Below are positions 35,529-43,983 of a stretch of DNA of 58,087 bases, piece after piece; positions within the stretch are counted from its first letter, which is position 1, and each line of letters begins with the position of its first letter. This DNA is from Spirochaetales bacterium (GTDB lineage: Bacteria > Spirochaetota > Spirochaetia > Treponematales > Treponemataceae), in the NCBI GenBank assembly GCA_003246335.1, contig QKAR01000046.1, positions 1 to 58,087 of the forward strand, read 5' to 3'. The notes below the pieces were generated by a model. That model was not told the DNA's origin. It saw only the letters and a list, made by a program, of their open reading frames with translations, and ran no database searches. Position numbers and translations under genes: made by a program.

Positions 35529-35550
35529 GGGACGGCGGGAGCGCCGTCCC
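35529..35550 (+). other. Stem-loop between nucleotidase and ECF S genes
   Basis: GGGACGGCG (35529-35537) and CGCCGTCCC (35542-35550) form a nine-pair stem with a four-base loop, directly after the nucleotidase stop. No T-run follows, so it is not a classic terminator; it may protect the upstream message or lower expression of the downstream gene. Confidence 0.5.
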
Positions 35551-35571
35551 GTCCCTGAAAGGAGCGAAGCC

Positions 35572-36192
35572 ATGACTATATCTTCCAGCGATCGAGTGCG
35601 AAAGCTCGTCGTAACCGGGGCGCTCGGCGCGCTCACCGTTTTTCTCGCCCTCACGAAACTTGGGCTTTTGCCCTGGATTTCCGGAGCCTCGATAACGATT
35701 CTGCACATTCCGGCGATTATCGGGGCGATCGTCGAGGGACCGCTCGTCGGAACGGGCATTGGCGCGATCTTTGGGATATTCGCCTTGATTATGTCGAATA
35801 TTTCGCCGAACGGGCCGGTCGACTTCGCGTTCCGAAACCCGATCGTTTCCGTACTGCCGCGCGTGCTTTTCCCAATCGTCGCGTGGGCGCTCTTTACGCT
35901 TATCGCCCGCTGGAAAAAGCTTCCGGCCGTCGTCATTGCCGCCGTCGCCGCGACGGTCGTTCACACCGTTCTCGTGCTCGGCATGATCGTCGCGACTAAC
36001 GGCTCAGGGATTCTGACCGGCGATTCAGGCACGACGATTTGGGCCGTAGTCGGCGCGGTTTTCGTCGCGAACGGGATACCCGAGGCGATCGCTGCGGGAG
36101 TGCTCGCGACGCTCGTGGTCGCGGCCTGGCTCGGCCTCAGCGGCAAGCAGCGAAAATCAAAGCTCAGCGATCTGGACTCGAAAAAAGAATAG
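35572..36192 (+). CDS. ECF transporter S component (probable B6 vitamer binder)
   Basis: A 206-residue membrane protein with six hydrophobic helices and the ECF S pattern: a small-residue helix 1 (VVTGALGALTVFLALTKLG), GASITILHIPAIIGAIVEGPLVG, and a glycine-rich helix. The S subunit binds the vitamin and docks on the T subunit. AAGGAG seven bases before ATG 35572 sets the start; the frame is open upstream to the nucleotidase stop. Location opposite pdxK and the A1-A2-T gene suggests a pyridoxine-type (PdxU-like) specificity. Folate, pantothenate or other vitamins are possible, since S components are poorly conserved. The last 29 bases overlap the convergent gene. Confidence 0.8.
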   Translation: MTISSSDRVRKLVVTGALGALTVFLALTKLGLLPWISGASITILHIPAIIGAIVEGPLVGTGIGAIFGIFALIMSNISPNGPVDFAFRNPIVSVLPRVLFPIVAWALFTLIARWKKLPAVVIAAVAATVVHTVLVLGMIVATNGSGILTGDSGTTIWAVVGAVFVANGIPEAIAAGVLATLVVAAWLGLSGKQRKSKLSDLDSKKE

Positions 36193-37243
36193 ACTCAAAA
36201 TACGCCCTATTCCCGTCGAAGAAGGCGCCAGCCACGTCGAGGCTAACCATATAAAGCGCGGGCCCATCGGCCATATATAGCCGATATCGGGCTTCCGCGC
36301 GGCGAGCCTCGCCGTCATACACCCGGTAAAAAAGCGTGGGTCGCTCTCCCGTCACGAAAAATTCGACGTCGTCGGGAAGCAGCGTGAGCGAGCGGGGCCG
36401 ATCGATCAATTCTCGCCGAATGAGACCGAACACGCTTCCCGCTCCAGATTCTGCGGAACCTCCGATCGGAACCACTTGCACGCGGGCGTCCCAGCCGGGG
36501 CATCCCGACGGGCGCGAGCGAATTTCCCAAGACCCGTCGTAGGATTCAACCCAATTTGAGTCCAACTGCATCCGAAGACCGCCAAGCGATATCGCTCGCG
36601 GAGAACCCGCGCGCACGGAGCGCGAAGGTCGATCGTCCTTCGACTCCCCTACCCAGCCAAAAAAAGACGGATCGGTGACCGATGTCGCGACGCCGGCCGT
36701 CACGAGGCGGACCTCGCCCGCCCGCTCAAGCTGAATAGCCGGAATCCAAAAAGAAAATCGATAAGCCGCCTCTTCCCCAAAATCGTACGTGGGATCGGCG
36801 TCAAATCGGTCGCGACTTTGAATCCACGCGTCGATCCAATCGTACACCGCCGAAAGAAGCGTGCCTGCGGCGGGACTGGAATCGAAGGCCCCGACGATAA
36901 GAGAAACGGCTCCCATCTCTAAGGCACCTAATGGCGCCACGGCTACGGAAGGATCAAACCCTTCGCCCGCCAAGAAAAAAGTCTGAGAAACGATCAGTTC
37001 GTTGCCGGTGCTTGGCTCGTAGAGCCGAATGGCGAGCTCGTTTCCTCCGAGGCACAACAGGCCGATATACCGGGTGGATTCCCCATCCCGATCGGCGTAT
37101 ATCGCGTATTCCCCGACGTTTCCAAACGTGAGAGGAAGATACTCGATCGGGGCCTTAACCTCCCGCGTCTGGGCGAACGAGAACCAAGAAAAGACAAACG
37201 CAAAGGCAAAGCCTAACCGCCGAACGCGAAACCGCTGAACCAT
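36164..37243 (-). CDS. Exported protein of unknown function (paralogue of the gene at 11840-12928)
   Basis: A 359-residue protein with a signal peptide (about residues 1-24, FSFAQ-TRE). No known domain. It shares with the protein at 11840-12928 the GEYAIYADRDGES-like opening strand, a PSTG motif, similar length and the C-terminal NRAYFESIL. It contains a WEIRSRPSGCPGWDARVQVVP block and few cysteines. AGGAGG lies five bases before ATG 37243, so unlike its relative it has a normal ribosome site. It is probably periplasmic. Its stop lies 29 bases inside the end of the ECF S gene on the other strand; it follows the propeller lipoprotein gene by 27 bases and could be the last gene of the moxR operon. 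Confidence 0.7.
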   Translation of the reverse strand: MVQRFRVRRLGFAFAFVFSWFSFAQTREVKAPIEYLPLTFGNVGEYAIYADRDGESTRYIGLLCLGGNELAIRLYEPSTGNELIVSQTFFLAGEGFDPSVAVAPLGALEMGAVSLIVGAFDSSPAAGTLLSAVYDWIDAWIQSRDRFDADPTYDFGEEAAYRFSFWIPAIQLERAGEVRLVTAGVATSVTDPSFFGWVGESKDDRPSRSVRAGSPRAISLGGLRMQLDSNWVESYDGSWEIRSRPSGCPGWDARVQVVPIGGSAESGAGSVFGLIRRELIDRPRSLTLLPDDVEFFVTGERPTLFYRVYDGEARRAEARYRLYMADGPALYMVSLDVAGAFFDGNRAYFESILFSSPDR

Positions 37244-37270
37244 GACAGCCTCCTGGCGCGCAATGCCGCT

Positions 37271-38515
37271 TTATAGGACTTCCTCTAACACGTAAAAATA
37301 ACCCTCGTCGGTCCCGAAGAAAATTCGGGACGCCGTCACGACCGGTGAATTGAGTATCGAGCCGGTAACCGGCACCCGCCAGAGTTCGCGGCCCGAGGAA
37401 GCCGACGCGCACACGAGAGCGCCTTCCTCGCCTTCTTCGGGTCGCAACCCGAAATAAAGCCGACCGCCCGCGCCCGATACCGCGGACGAAATCGGCCGAC
37501 CGAAACCCCTTTCCCAGACGGTTCGTCCCGACGCGGCGTCGAAACAGCGCAACTCCCCGTCTCCCGTCGCGAATATGACGCGATTCCGCCAGAGCACCGG
37601 CGCGCCGTAGTCAAGGAGCAATATCCCCTCGAAAAAAAGCTTTTCTTCGGAAACGGCGACGCCGTCGGGAACGCGCGAGTAAGACTGCCGCATCCACAGC
37701 GGCTTTCCGGTTCGAAAATCGAGGCAAAAAAATCGAAAGCCCAAACCGACGTACCCCGAGGGACCGGAACCGTCCTCGAGGCCGATGGCGGAATAATACA
37801 GCCGCTTCCCGCCCGACGAGACCGCGGGAAAACTGAACCAAGGATAGGCGTCTTGGCCATGGTCGAGGGTCCAAAGATAACGCTCGTCCGCGAGGTCGTA
37901 CACCGCGAGATTCAGGGGCGCTTCCGGGGAACCCGGCGCGAACACCACGCGGTCATCGTAAACCTGAAAGGAATTGTTGTACCAGTATTCGTTCGAGATC
38001 CGGGCGCGCAGCTCGCCCGTGGGGGACAGGACGTACACCGCGTCGGTATCGGCGGCGGCGACGATCGAGTCCTTCCACCGAACGAGGGTCGAATTGACCG
38101 CGCCCTCGGTCGCGAAGGCCCAGGAAATTTTCCCGGTCGCGCGGTTAGCGGCGTAAATTTTCCCGTCGCTCGACCCAAAGTACACGTTTTCGTCATCGAC
38201 GCAGGGAACGGAGTTGATCGGCCCCTCGGTGCGAACGGTCCAATTCATGAATCCGCTCGCGAGGTCCAGCGCGTAAAAGTTTCCGTCAGACGACCCGAAA
38301 AAGATGGCGTTGCCCGCGACTACCGGCTGATTGAAGAATCGATCGTCGCCCGATCGCCGCTGCAGAAGGATTTTCCAGCGAACGCCGACCGGCGGCGCGA
38401 TCGTAGAGGAAACGTCGCCGTCGCCGGCCGAGCCGCGAAAGGTCGTCCACTCGTCGCGCCGCGCGCACGAGGCGAGGAAAAGCACCGCGAGCGCGGCGAA
38501 AGCGATCCTCTTCAT
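37271..38515 (-). CDS. PQQ/BamB-like beta-propeller lipoprotein
   Basis: A 414-residue lipoprotein: signal peptide with LASC (C17), then repeats of the PQQ-enzyme/YncE type, each with an A-x-D-x-x-(S/T)-G-x-x-x-W core (YALDLASGFMNWTV, YAANRATGKISWAF, RCFDAASGRTVWER, VCASASSGRELWRV), giving a seven- or eight-bladed propeller. There is no PQQ-binding cluster, so it is more likely a scaffold like BamB. Its ATG overlaps the transglutaminase stop (ATGA), which puts it in the moxR-DUF58-transglutaminase operon. Its job there is unknown. Confidence 0.88.
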   Translation of the reverse strand: MKRIAFAALAVLFLASCARRDEWTTFRGSAGDGDVSSTIAPPVGVRWKILLQRRSGDDRFFNQPVVAGNAIFFGSSDGNFYALDLASGFMNWTVRTEGPINSVPCVDDENVYFGSSDGKIYAANRATGKISWAFATEGAVNSTLVRWKDSIVAAADTDAVYVLSPTGELRARISNEYWYNNSFQVYDDRVVFAPGSPEAPLNLAVYDLADERYLWTLDHGQDAYPWFSFPAVSSGGKRLYYSAIGLEDGSGPSGYVGLGFRFFCLDFRTGKPLWMRQSYSRVPDGVAVSEEKLFFEGILLLDYGAPVLWRNRVIFATGDGELRCFDAASGRTVWERGFGRPISSAVSGAGGRLYFGLRPEEGEEGALVCASASSGRELWRVPVTGSILNSPVVTASRIFFGTDEGYFYVLEEVL

Positions 38516-40653
38516 CGAGACACCCCCGTATAGAGGGAGAAAAACTCCCGAATCACGGAACGGAGCGTCGCTGTCCGTGAAAGAAAATCGCGCGTCGCGG
38601 CGTCGAGGTCTCTTTTCGCCTCAGTCCGCCGCGCGGGGTTCGGATGCAAAACGGAGGTCTCGTAGAGAGACATCATAGGCTCAATCTCCGGGAAGGCGCG
38701 TGCGAAATCGCGCGGGGTCTCGTCGGCGCGCTTGCGCCGAAAGCCCCTCGCGGGAAGCCGCGCGAGAAAGAGCCGGAATCGCGCTTTCGAGCCGCGCTCG
38801 TCGCTTCGCCGCGCGATGCGGGAAAGGGCGAAGAGCGTCGCGACGCGGGCAAGCCACAGGCCGAGGACCCAAAGCGCGAACGAGGCGAAAGCGATCGTCA
38901 AAACCCGTTTCCACGGGAACCGAAACGGCGGCACCCGCGAGGGGTCTCGCCCGGCCCCGGAAAATTCCGGGATGACGATATCCCCGGCGTTCGGGTCGCC
39001 GCCCATTTCCGGGGGAATGGCGTACTGAGTCGACTCGAAATCGACCCAGCCGAGTCCTGGCAGATAAAACTCGGGCCAAGAATGCGCGTGAGCGGTCGTC
39101 ACGAGGAACAGGCGGTCAATGTTTTTATTTTCCAAGGGAGGAAAGCGCTCCGCGATTCGCTCGAGCGCCTGGCGATGCAGGGGCGTCTGCAATTCCCTGC
39201 GAACCGCGTAACCGGTCACGACGCGCGAGGGAATTCCGGCTAGCCGGCCGAGTAAGGCCGCAGCGTTCGAGAATTCGGTGCAGTCACCCGCCTTGGTCTC
39301 GAAAAGGAATCGCGCGATTGCGGCGACCGAGGTATCATCCTCTCCCTCGACCCAATATTGGCAATCCTGAAAACTCTTGAGGATTTTTTCTATGCGCGCG
39401 GTGAGGGAATCGCTCGCCGAGACCACGGAAGAAAGGTAGGCGCGGAACTTCGCCTCGTCGGAGGGGGAAAGCTTCGCGGCGAGGTACGGCCGAGCGTACT
39501 CGCGCTCCTCGTCGGTGAGATCCCGAAGCGGGGGAAACTGTCCGGTCAAACCTTCGACGGAAACCAAACTCGTCGCCCGATAGCTATACTCCAACGGAAA
39601 ATCGCGCGCGGTTCGGACTGTCGGCTCAATCTCCTCGGGAAGCCACGAGGTAAACTTGTCGGGGATGGCGGAATACACCTCGATTTTCACCGGCACGCGG
39701 TCCTCGTCGGGATCGGGCTCGGGATTCACCCAGGTTTCGAGATAGGGAGACCGAGCCAGGGCGTTCGCGAAATACGCGGGGTCGCCCTCAAATCCGCGAA
39801 CGGGATCGAGGAGGCCGCGATACTCGTCGGCGAGGTAGAGGGAATCGACGGGCGATTCGACGATCATCACCATTCGCTGACTTCCGTCTCCGGACGAGGA
39901 AGCCCTGAGACCCTGCCACGCGTCGTCGGAATCGACCCGAATTTTCCCGCCCTTCGCCTTTGCGGATTCTGACTGCGTCGAGCCGGCCCCACGCTTGGGC
40001 GGCACGCGATGATCCACGGAATTGCGCTGCTGCACGTAGTCGATTACGCGCTCGGGAACGGCGAGCGCGACGAGCGAAAAGACCGCGACGGCCGCCGCAA
40101 CCGCGAGGCTGGCGAGAGCCGCCGTTTTTTTCTTCGTCCCGTCGACTCCGACCGCGCAATCTAACAGGAAAACGACGAGGGCGTAGCAAAGCCAAACGGC
40201 GATGGCCGCGCAGGCGATGCCGACCGTGGGCAACCGGGAGATCTCCGCCATGGCCGACGAGGATCGCGAAAATTCCGAGAGCCTCCACGCCAGGAAAAGG
40301 AAGGCGATCGGCTCGACGTAAAGGAGACGATACCAACCTCGGCGAAAGGCGAGAAAGCTCAGGGCGCATTCAAAGGCACCGATTGCCAATGAGCGCGCGG
40401 CTTCCGGCGAAAACCCGTCGATCGCGAACGTCGCGATCGCGAGAAGGAAGGTCGCCCACGCGGCCCCGGGTAAACCCGCGACGCGCGGCAAACGGTCGCC
40501 GAAAACGCCGAGCGAGCAGGCAAAAGGGACGAGGGCGAAGCCAAGCCACAGCGAGCTCGAGTCAAACGCCAGCACGACGCCCGGGTGAAACGCGGGAAGG
40601 AGCGAAAAAACGAGCAATAAAACGATGCGCGCCCAAAACGCCGCAACTCTCAT
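38512..40653 (-). CDS. TgpA-like membrane transglutaminase-fold protein
   Basis: A 713-residue protein: an N-terminal region of five to six hydrophobic helices (about residues 1-200), a periplasmic part with a transglutaminase/protease-like core, one more helix (about residue 600), and a cytoplasmic tail. The triad is C458 (GDCTEFSN), H524 (HAHSWPEF) and D538 (GWVDFEST). DUF3488/TgpA proteins with this plan accompany MoxR and DUF58 genes and are linked to envelope protein modification. ATG at 40651-40653 overlaps the DUF58 stop; the open frame upstream antisense to nothing but overlapping the DUF58 gene is rejected. Substrate unknown. Confidence 0.88.
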   Translation of the reverse strand: MRVAAFWARIVLLLVFSLLPAFHPGVVLAFDSSSLWLGFALVPFACSLGVFGDRLPRVAGLPGAAWATFLLAIATFAIDGFSPEAARSLAIGAFECALSFLAFRRGWYRLLYVEPIAFLFLAWRLSEFSRSSSAMAEISRLPTVGIACAAIAVWLCYALVVFLLDCAVGVDGTKKKTAALASLAVAAAVAVFSLVALAVPERVIDYVQQRNSVDHRVPPKRGAGSTQSESAKAKGGKIRVDSDDAWQGLRASSSGDGSQRMVMIVESPVDSLYLADEYRGLLDPVRGFEGDPAYFANALARSPYLETWVNPEPDPDEDRVPVKIEVYSAIPDKFTSWLPEEIEPTVRTARDFPLEYSYRATSLVSVEGLTGQFPPLRDLTDEEREYARPYLAAKLSPSDEAKFRAYLSSVVSASDSLTARIEKILKSFQDCQYWVEGEDDTSVAAIARFLFETKAGDCTEFSNAAALLGRLAGIPSRVVTGYAVRRELQTPLHRQALERIAERFPPLENKNIDRLFLVTTAHAHSWPEFYLPGLGWVDFESTQYAIPPEMGGDPNAGDIVIPEFSGAGRDPSRVPPFRFPWKRVLTIAFASFALWVLGLWLARVATLFALSRIARRSDERGSKARFRLFLARLPARGFRRKRADETPRDFARAFPEIEPMMSLYETSVLHPNPARRTEAKRDLDAATRDFLSRTATLRSVIREFFSLYTGVSR

Positions 40654-41954
40654 AAGCGCACCCCGCAGGAAAAAACTCTCGCCCCCGCGACGCCCGAGCT
40701 TCCCGTTCGTGGGACTCGGTCCCCGAGCGAGGCGCCAAAGCGGAACGGGACGCCCATCGCGGGAATCGCGAGAAAAAGGGGAATTGAGGGAAAAAACCGG
40801 GGCCCGGGGGAAAAAATCGGTAATCGATGCCTCGCGCCGGCGCCCCCGAAGCGGGAAAGAACGCAACCGCCGGAAAGAGAGGGCCGAGCGGCGAGCAATC
40901 CGGTAAAATCGACGTCAGACTCGGCGCCGACGAACCAGCCAAAATCGAGGTCTTCGTCCGATAAATCCAAATCCGCGCCGGGTACGCGAAAGTTCGCGAC
41001 CGCGATCGCCGAAAGCGCCTCGGCGAAACTTTGCGTCGGCTCGACGACGACTTCTCGCTCCCCGACGCGAACGAGGAAACCCACGTCCGCGCACGCGACG
41101 CGAACGTCCCGCAGGAAGGAGGCCGCGAGCGCGCGAACGTGATCGAATTGAATAAGGGCGCGCGATCGGGCGAGAGTATCCCCGCATAACGCGGGAGGAA
41201 CGACGATGAGCCGGACGTAGCGGTCGTCTTTAGGCGATTGGGGAGGAACGCGCGTCAAAAGAGAGCCGGTGCGGGCGAGCGCCTTCCAATCGACGTCGCG
41301 CGCGAGGTCTCCCGGCGCGTATTCCCGAACGAATATTCGCTCGGAGTCGGATTGCTTGCGGGCGAATTCGCGCGAGGCGTTCGATACCGCCGAGGAATGT
41401 ACGACCGTCCGCGCCTCGCTCGCCCGAGGCAAAACCGGAACCGTCAGCGAGCGCGGGAGCGAAAGGGGCTTTCGCGCGAGACCGAGGGCGTCGCGCGCGA
41501 AAACGCGACAGCGCATGCGCAATTCCCCGCTCGCGGGAATATCGAGGGGCACGTCGACCGAGCCGTCGCGCGCGGGGCGAATATCGAAAAAAAGGCGATA
41601 GAGACGGACTTCGCCGCACGATAGGGAGCCAGTGACTCGCGCGTGCAGGCGAACGAACGGAACGCGCGTTCCGTTCCCGTCAAGGCTCACGGCTAAGGCT
41701 CGGGCGTTTTCCCCCGAGCCGAGCGTCTCGCCGAGCCCCCAGGAAAGGCGTTCCGCGCTCGACGAGGAAACCGCGCGCGTCAGGACCGCCGAAACGGCGA
41801 CGACCGCCAAGACGAAGGCCGCGATCGCTTGACCCGCCCGATTATCCACGGCGGCGGCCCAGGACCACAGCGTCGAGGCGAATGCGGCGTTAATGGTCCC
41901 GAACGCGGAAAGCGGCCAGTATCTATCGAAAAAGTCGCGAATCCGGCGAATCAC
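40650..41954 (-). CDS. DUF58-domain protein
   Basis: A 434-residue protein with two N-terminal helices (about residues 15-65), a beta-rich middle and the DUF58 core motif REYAPGDLARDVDWKALARTG near residues 215-235, the start of a degenerate von Willebrand A-type fold. DUF58 proteins are fixed partners of MoxR ATPases. The C-terminal 80 residues are Arg, Gly and Phe-rich, low in complexity, and longer than usual. It overlaps moxR and the transglutaminase gene by four bases each (ATGA), so translation is coupled along the operon. Confidence 0.85.
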   Translation of the reverse strand: MIRRIRDFFDRYWPLSAFGTINAAFASTLWSWAAAVDNRAGQAIAAFVLAVVAVSAVLTRAVSSSSAERLSWGLGETLGSGENARALAVSLDGNGTRVPFVRLHARVTGSLSCGEVRLYRLFFDIRPARDGSVDVPLDIPASGELRMRCRVFARDALGLARKPLSLPRSLTVPVLPRASEARTVVHSSAVSNASREFARKQSDSERIFVREYAPGDLARDVDWKALARTGSLLTRVPPQSPKDDRYVRLIVVPPALCGDTLARSRALIQFDHVRALAASFLRDVRVACADVGFLVRVGEREVVVEPTQSFAEALSAIAVANFRVPGADLDLSDEDLDFGWFVGAESDVDFTGLLAARPSLSGGCVLSRFGGAGARHRLPIFSPGPRFFPSIPLFLAIPAMGVPFRFGASLGDRVPRTGSSGVAGARVFSCGVRL

Positions 41955-42940
41955 GCTCGCCTCAAAATTTTCCTGATCGACGGGTCCGAGTCCAATTTCC
42001 CGACGATTGACTCGATGACGTCGCCCGCGCGAACGGTAGCGTCGCGCGTCTCAACGCGGTGCGCGAGCGCGATGCCTGATATTTCCTTCACGGTGTCGAC
42101 GGTCGCGTAGTCCAGGCCCCTCGTCACGGCCAGGGCGCGCGCGAGCCGCGAAAGCTTGATGCCGCTGCGGGGACTCGCTCCCGTCGAGAGTTCGGGATGC
42201 TCGCGGGTGGCGCGGACGAGGGCGACGATATACGCCACGACGTCGGGGTGCAACTCCATCGCATCGACCGCCGCCATCCACGACTGCAGGTCTTTCGGCT
42301 CGACGACGGGCCCGAACCCGTCCCAACCGGACGACGACCCGTGCTGTCGGACTATCGAGCACTCCGAATCGAAATCGGGAAAGCCGAGCGAAAGCTGGAT
42401 CATAAACCGATCGAGTTGCGGAAGCGGCAAAGGAAACAAGTGCGCGCCCTTCAGGTTCATCGTCGCGATGATGAAAAAATTGTCGGGAAGGGGATACGTC
42501 GATCCCTCGACCGTGACCGTTTTTTCCTCCATGGCCTGAAAAAAGCTCCCCTGCGTTTTTGGGGGAAGGAGATTTATCTCGTCGCAAAGAAGAAACCGAG
42601 AGAAAATGGGGCCGGGGCGAAAGCTCATCTCGTTATTCGCTCCGTCAAGGCGGGAATACCCGAGAATATCCTGGGGCAAAAGATCAACCGTGCACTGAAC
42701 GCGGTTGTACGGCTCGATTTTGGCGTTTCCTCGCGAACCTTGGGAAAGAGATCTCTTTTCCGGCCAGCGGATGGATTGGGCCAAGGCGCGGGCAAGGGAA
42801 GTTTTTCCCACGCCGTGACTATCCGCCAGCATCGCATGACCGCCGGCCAGGAGGGCGGCGACGAGATACTCCAGCTTCACCCGATCGATATATATTACTT
42901 TTTGGACGTTTTCGATCAAATCTTCGATTGTGGAACTCAT
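41951..42940 (-). CDS. MoxR-family AAA+ ATPase
   Basis: A 329-residue AAA+ protein. Walker A reads ADSHGVGKTS (39-48), with His in place of the usual Pro of GxPGxGKT; Walker B is LLCDEIN; sensor 1 IIATMN; and the sensor 2 region follows with SPRSGIKLSRLARA. MoxR proteins act as chaperone-like ATPases for DUF58/VWA partners. It is first in the operon moxR, DUF58, transglutaminase, propeller lipoprotein and perhaps the exported protein at 36164. The ATG lies six bases after TGCTATACT with no Shine-Dalgarno, and it is divergent from a small membrane protein with the same promoter core. Confidence 0.92.
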   Translation of the reverse strand: MSSTIEDLIENVQKVIYIDRVKLEYLVAALLAGGHAMLADSHGVGKTSLARALAQSIRWPEKRSLSQGSRGNAKIEPYNRVQCTVDLLPQDILGYSRLDGANNEMSFRPGPIFSRFLLCDEINLLPPKTQGSFFQAMEEKTVTVEGSTYPLPDNFFIIATMNLKGAHLFPLPLPQLDRFMIQLSLGFPDFDSECSIVRQHGSSSGWDGFGPVVEPKDLQSWMAAVDAMELHPDVVAYIVALVRATREHPELSTGASPRSGIKLSRLARALAVTRGLDYATVDTVKEISGIALAHRVETRDATVRAGDVIESIVGKLDSDPSIRKILRRA

Positions 42941-42946
42941 AAAAAG

Positions 42947-42955
42947 AGTATAGCA
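42947..42955 (-). promoter_or_regulatory. Leaderless TG-extended -10 box of the moxR operon
   Basis: TGCTATACT on the minus strand ends six bases before the moxR ATG; no Shine-Dalgarno. Confidence 0.7.
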
Positions 42956-42979
42956 CGAAAAGGATTCGCGTTACTTCTG

Positions 42980-42988
42980 TGCTATACT
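42980..42988 (+). promoter_or_regulatory. Leaderless TG-extended -10 box of the membrane-protein gene
   Basis: TGCTATACT on the plus strand ends eight bases before the ATG at 42997. The same nine bases drive moxR in the opposite direction 25 bases away. Confidence 0.7.
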
Positions 42989-42996
42989 CGTACTAT

Positions 42997-43536
42997 ATGT
43001 CGGTCAAAAGGGCGACCCGATTTCTCAATAGGGTCATGGTTTTCATCATCTTGGCGGCTACGGCCGTGGCGGTTCTCGCGGCGATCGAATATCTTTTTCA
43101 CCCGTTCACGCCGCTGCTTGAGGATTTTTCCCGTTGGCTATCCCAAACGGAGCGAACCCTTCAGGGCGACGCCCTGCTCGGCGTCTCTTTCGGCATGATC
43201 GCGCTAACCGTCGGCGTATGCGCCTTCCCCCTGCTCATGCCCAAAGTAAATAAGCGGCAATACCGAACGAACACGATTCGCGGCGTCATCGCCTCGATCG
43301 TTTTCTTCTTTTCGCAGGCGCTCTACGACTGGGCGGAAAATTTCGGGAGATTGAGGCTGATCGGCGCGATGGTCGTCGCGATCATCGTAACGATGATTAT
43401 CATAGAATTCCTGTCGCTGCTGACCCGGGTCGACGAGGAAGTCTCGCTCCGAACGGATTTAATTTCCGCGGCCGCATCGGGACTCGCTTCGGGAATCGTG
43501 CTAAAGTTGCTCGCGGTGACGATTCATCTCGGGTAA
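42997..43536 (+). CDS. Four-helix membrane protein of unknown function
   Basis: A 179-residue integral membrane protein I cannot assign. Four hydrophobic helices lie at about residues 12-32, 60-80, 97-113 and 122-145, with a possible fifth at 160-177, and small charged loops. There is no catalytic motif. ATG 42997 is chosen because TGCTATACT ends eight bases before it; the in-frame codons upstream would span the promoter. It is divergent from moxR and 56 bases before a lipoprotein gene with its own Shine-Dalgarno. Confidence 0.7.
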   Translation: MSVKRATRFLNRVMVFIILAATAVAVLAAIEYLFHPFTPLLEDFSRWLSQTERTLQGDALLGVSFGMIALTVGVCAFPLLMPKVNKRQYRTNTIRGVIASIVFFFSQALYDWAENFGRLRLIGAMVVAIIVTMIIIEFLSLLTRVDEEVSLRTDLISAAASGLASGIVLKLLAVTIHLG

Positions 43537-43551
43537 AAACCGCGTAACCAG

Positions 43552-43577
43552 ACGTCTCATGAGGCGTTGTCCACTAT
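43552..43577 (+). promoter_or_regulatory. Possible promoter/operator of the lipoprotein-LysM pair
   Basis: ACGTCTCATGAGGCGT (43552-43567) is a near-perfect palindrome (one mismatched pair), and TATAGC follows, then CAAGGAG before the ATG at 43593. No clear -35 box. Tentative. Confidence 0.25.
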
Positions 43578-43592
43578 AGCAAGGAGAAAAAC

Positions 43593-43982
43593 ATGAGAGT
43601 AAAACTTTTAGCGCTCGCCGCATTGGCGCTCATCGGCGCCGCGTTTATTTCGTGCGCGAGCAGTCCGGCGAAGACGACGACGGAGCCGAGCGCATCCGCC
43701 GTGACGGCGCCCGTCGCCGACAAGTCCGCGGCCGAGGCCGCGCGAGCGAAAGCGCTCGAGATTAAGGCCGACAAAGCGGCCGCGCAGGCTTTCGCTGCCG
43801 GAGAGACCGCGCTCGCCGCGGCGGATTACCCGACCGCGGTAACCGCGTATCAGAAAGCGTACGACGAGGCCTTCGCGAAAAAAGAGGCGGCGCTTAAGGC
43901 CCTGAAAACCGCGGGGGACGAGCGCGACGCGGCCGACGCGGCCATTTCGAAAGCTAACGCCGAGCAGGCGGGGGAGAACTAA
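43593..43982 (+). CDS. Small alanine-rich lipoprotein
   Basis: A 129-residue lipoprotein: signal peptide with FISC (C21), a Thr/Ser/Pro/Ala linker, then a charged alanine-rich coiled helix region (AAEAARAKALEIKADKAAAQ and later repeats) that resembles one TPR-like hairpin (AAADYPTAVTAYQKAYDEA). Function unknown; it could be a small scaffold or peptidoglycan-spacing protein. CAAGGAG precedes the ATG. Its stop is one base before the LysM gene start, so they are co-transcribed. Confidence 0.8.
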   Translation: MRVKLLALAALALIGAAFISCASSPAKTTTEPSASAVTAPVADKSAAEAARAKALEIKADKAAAQAFAAGETALAAADYPTAVTAYQKAYDEAFAKKEAALKALKTAGDERDAADAAISKANAEQAGEN

Positions 43983-43983
43983 T

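Noticed and set aside
34447-35964. A 505-codon open frame antisense to the nucleotidase
   Set aside because: Asp/Arg-rich shadow of the real gene, with no start signal or motif.
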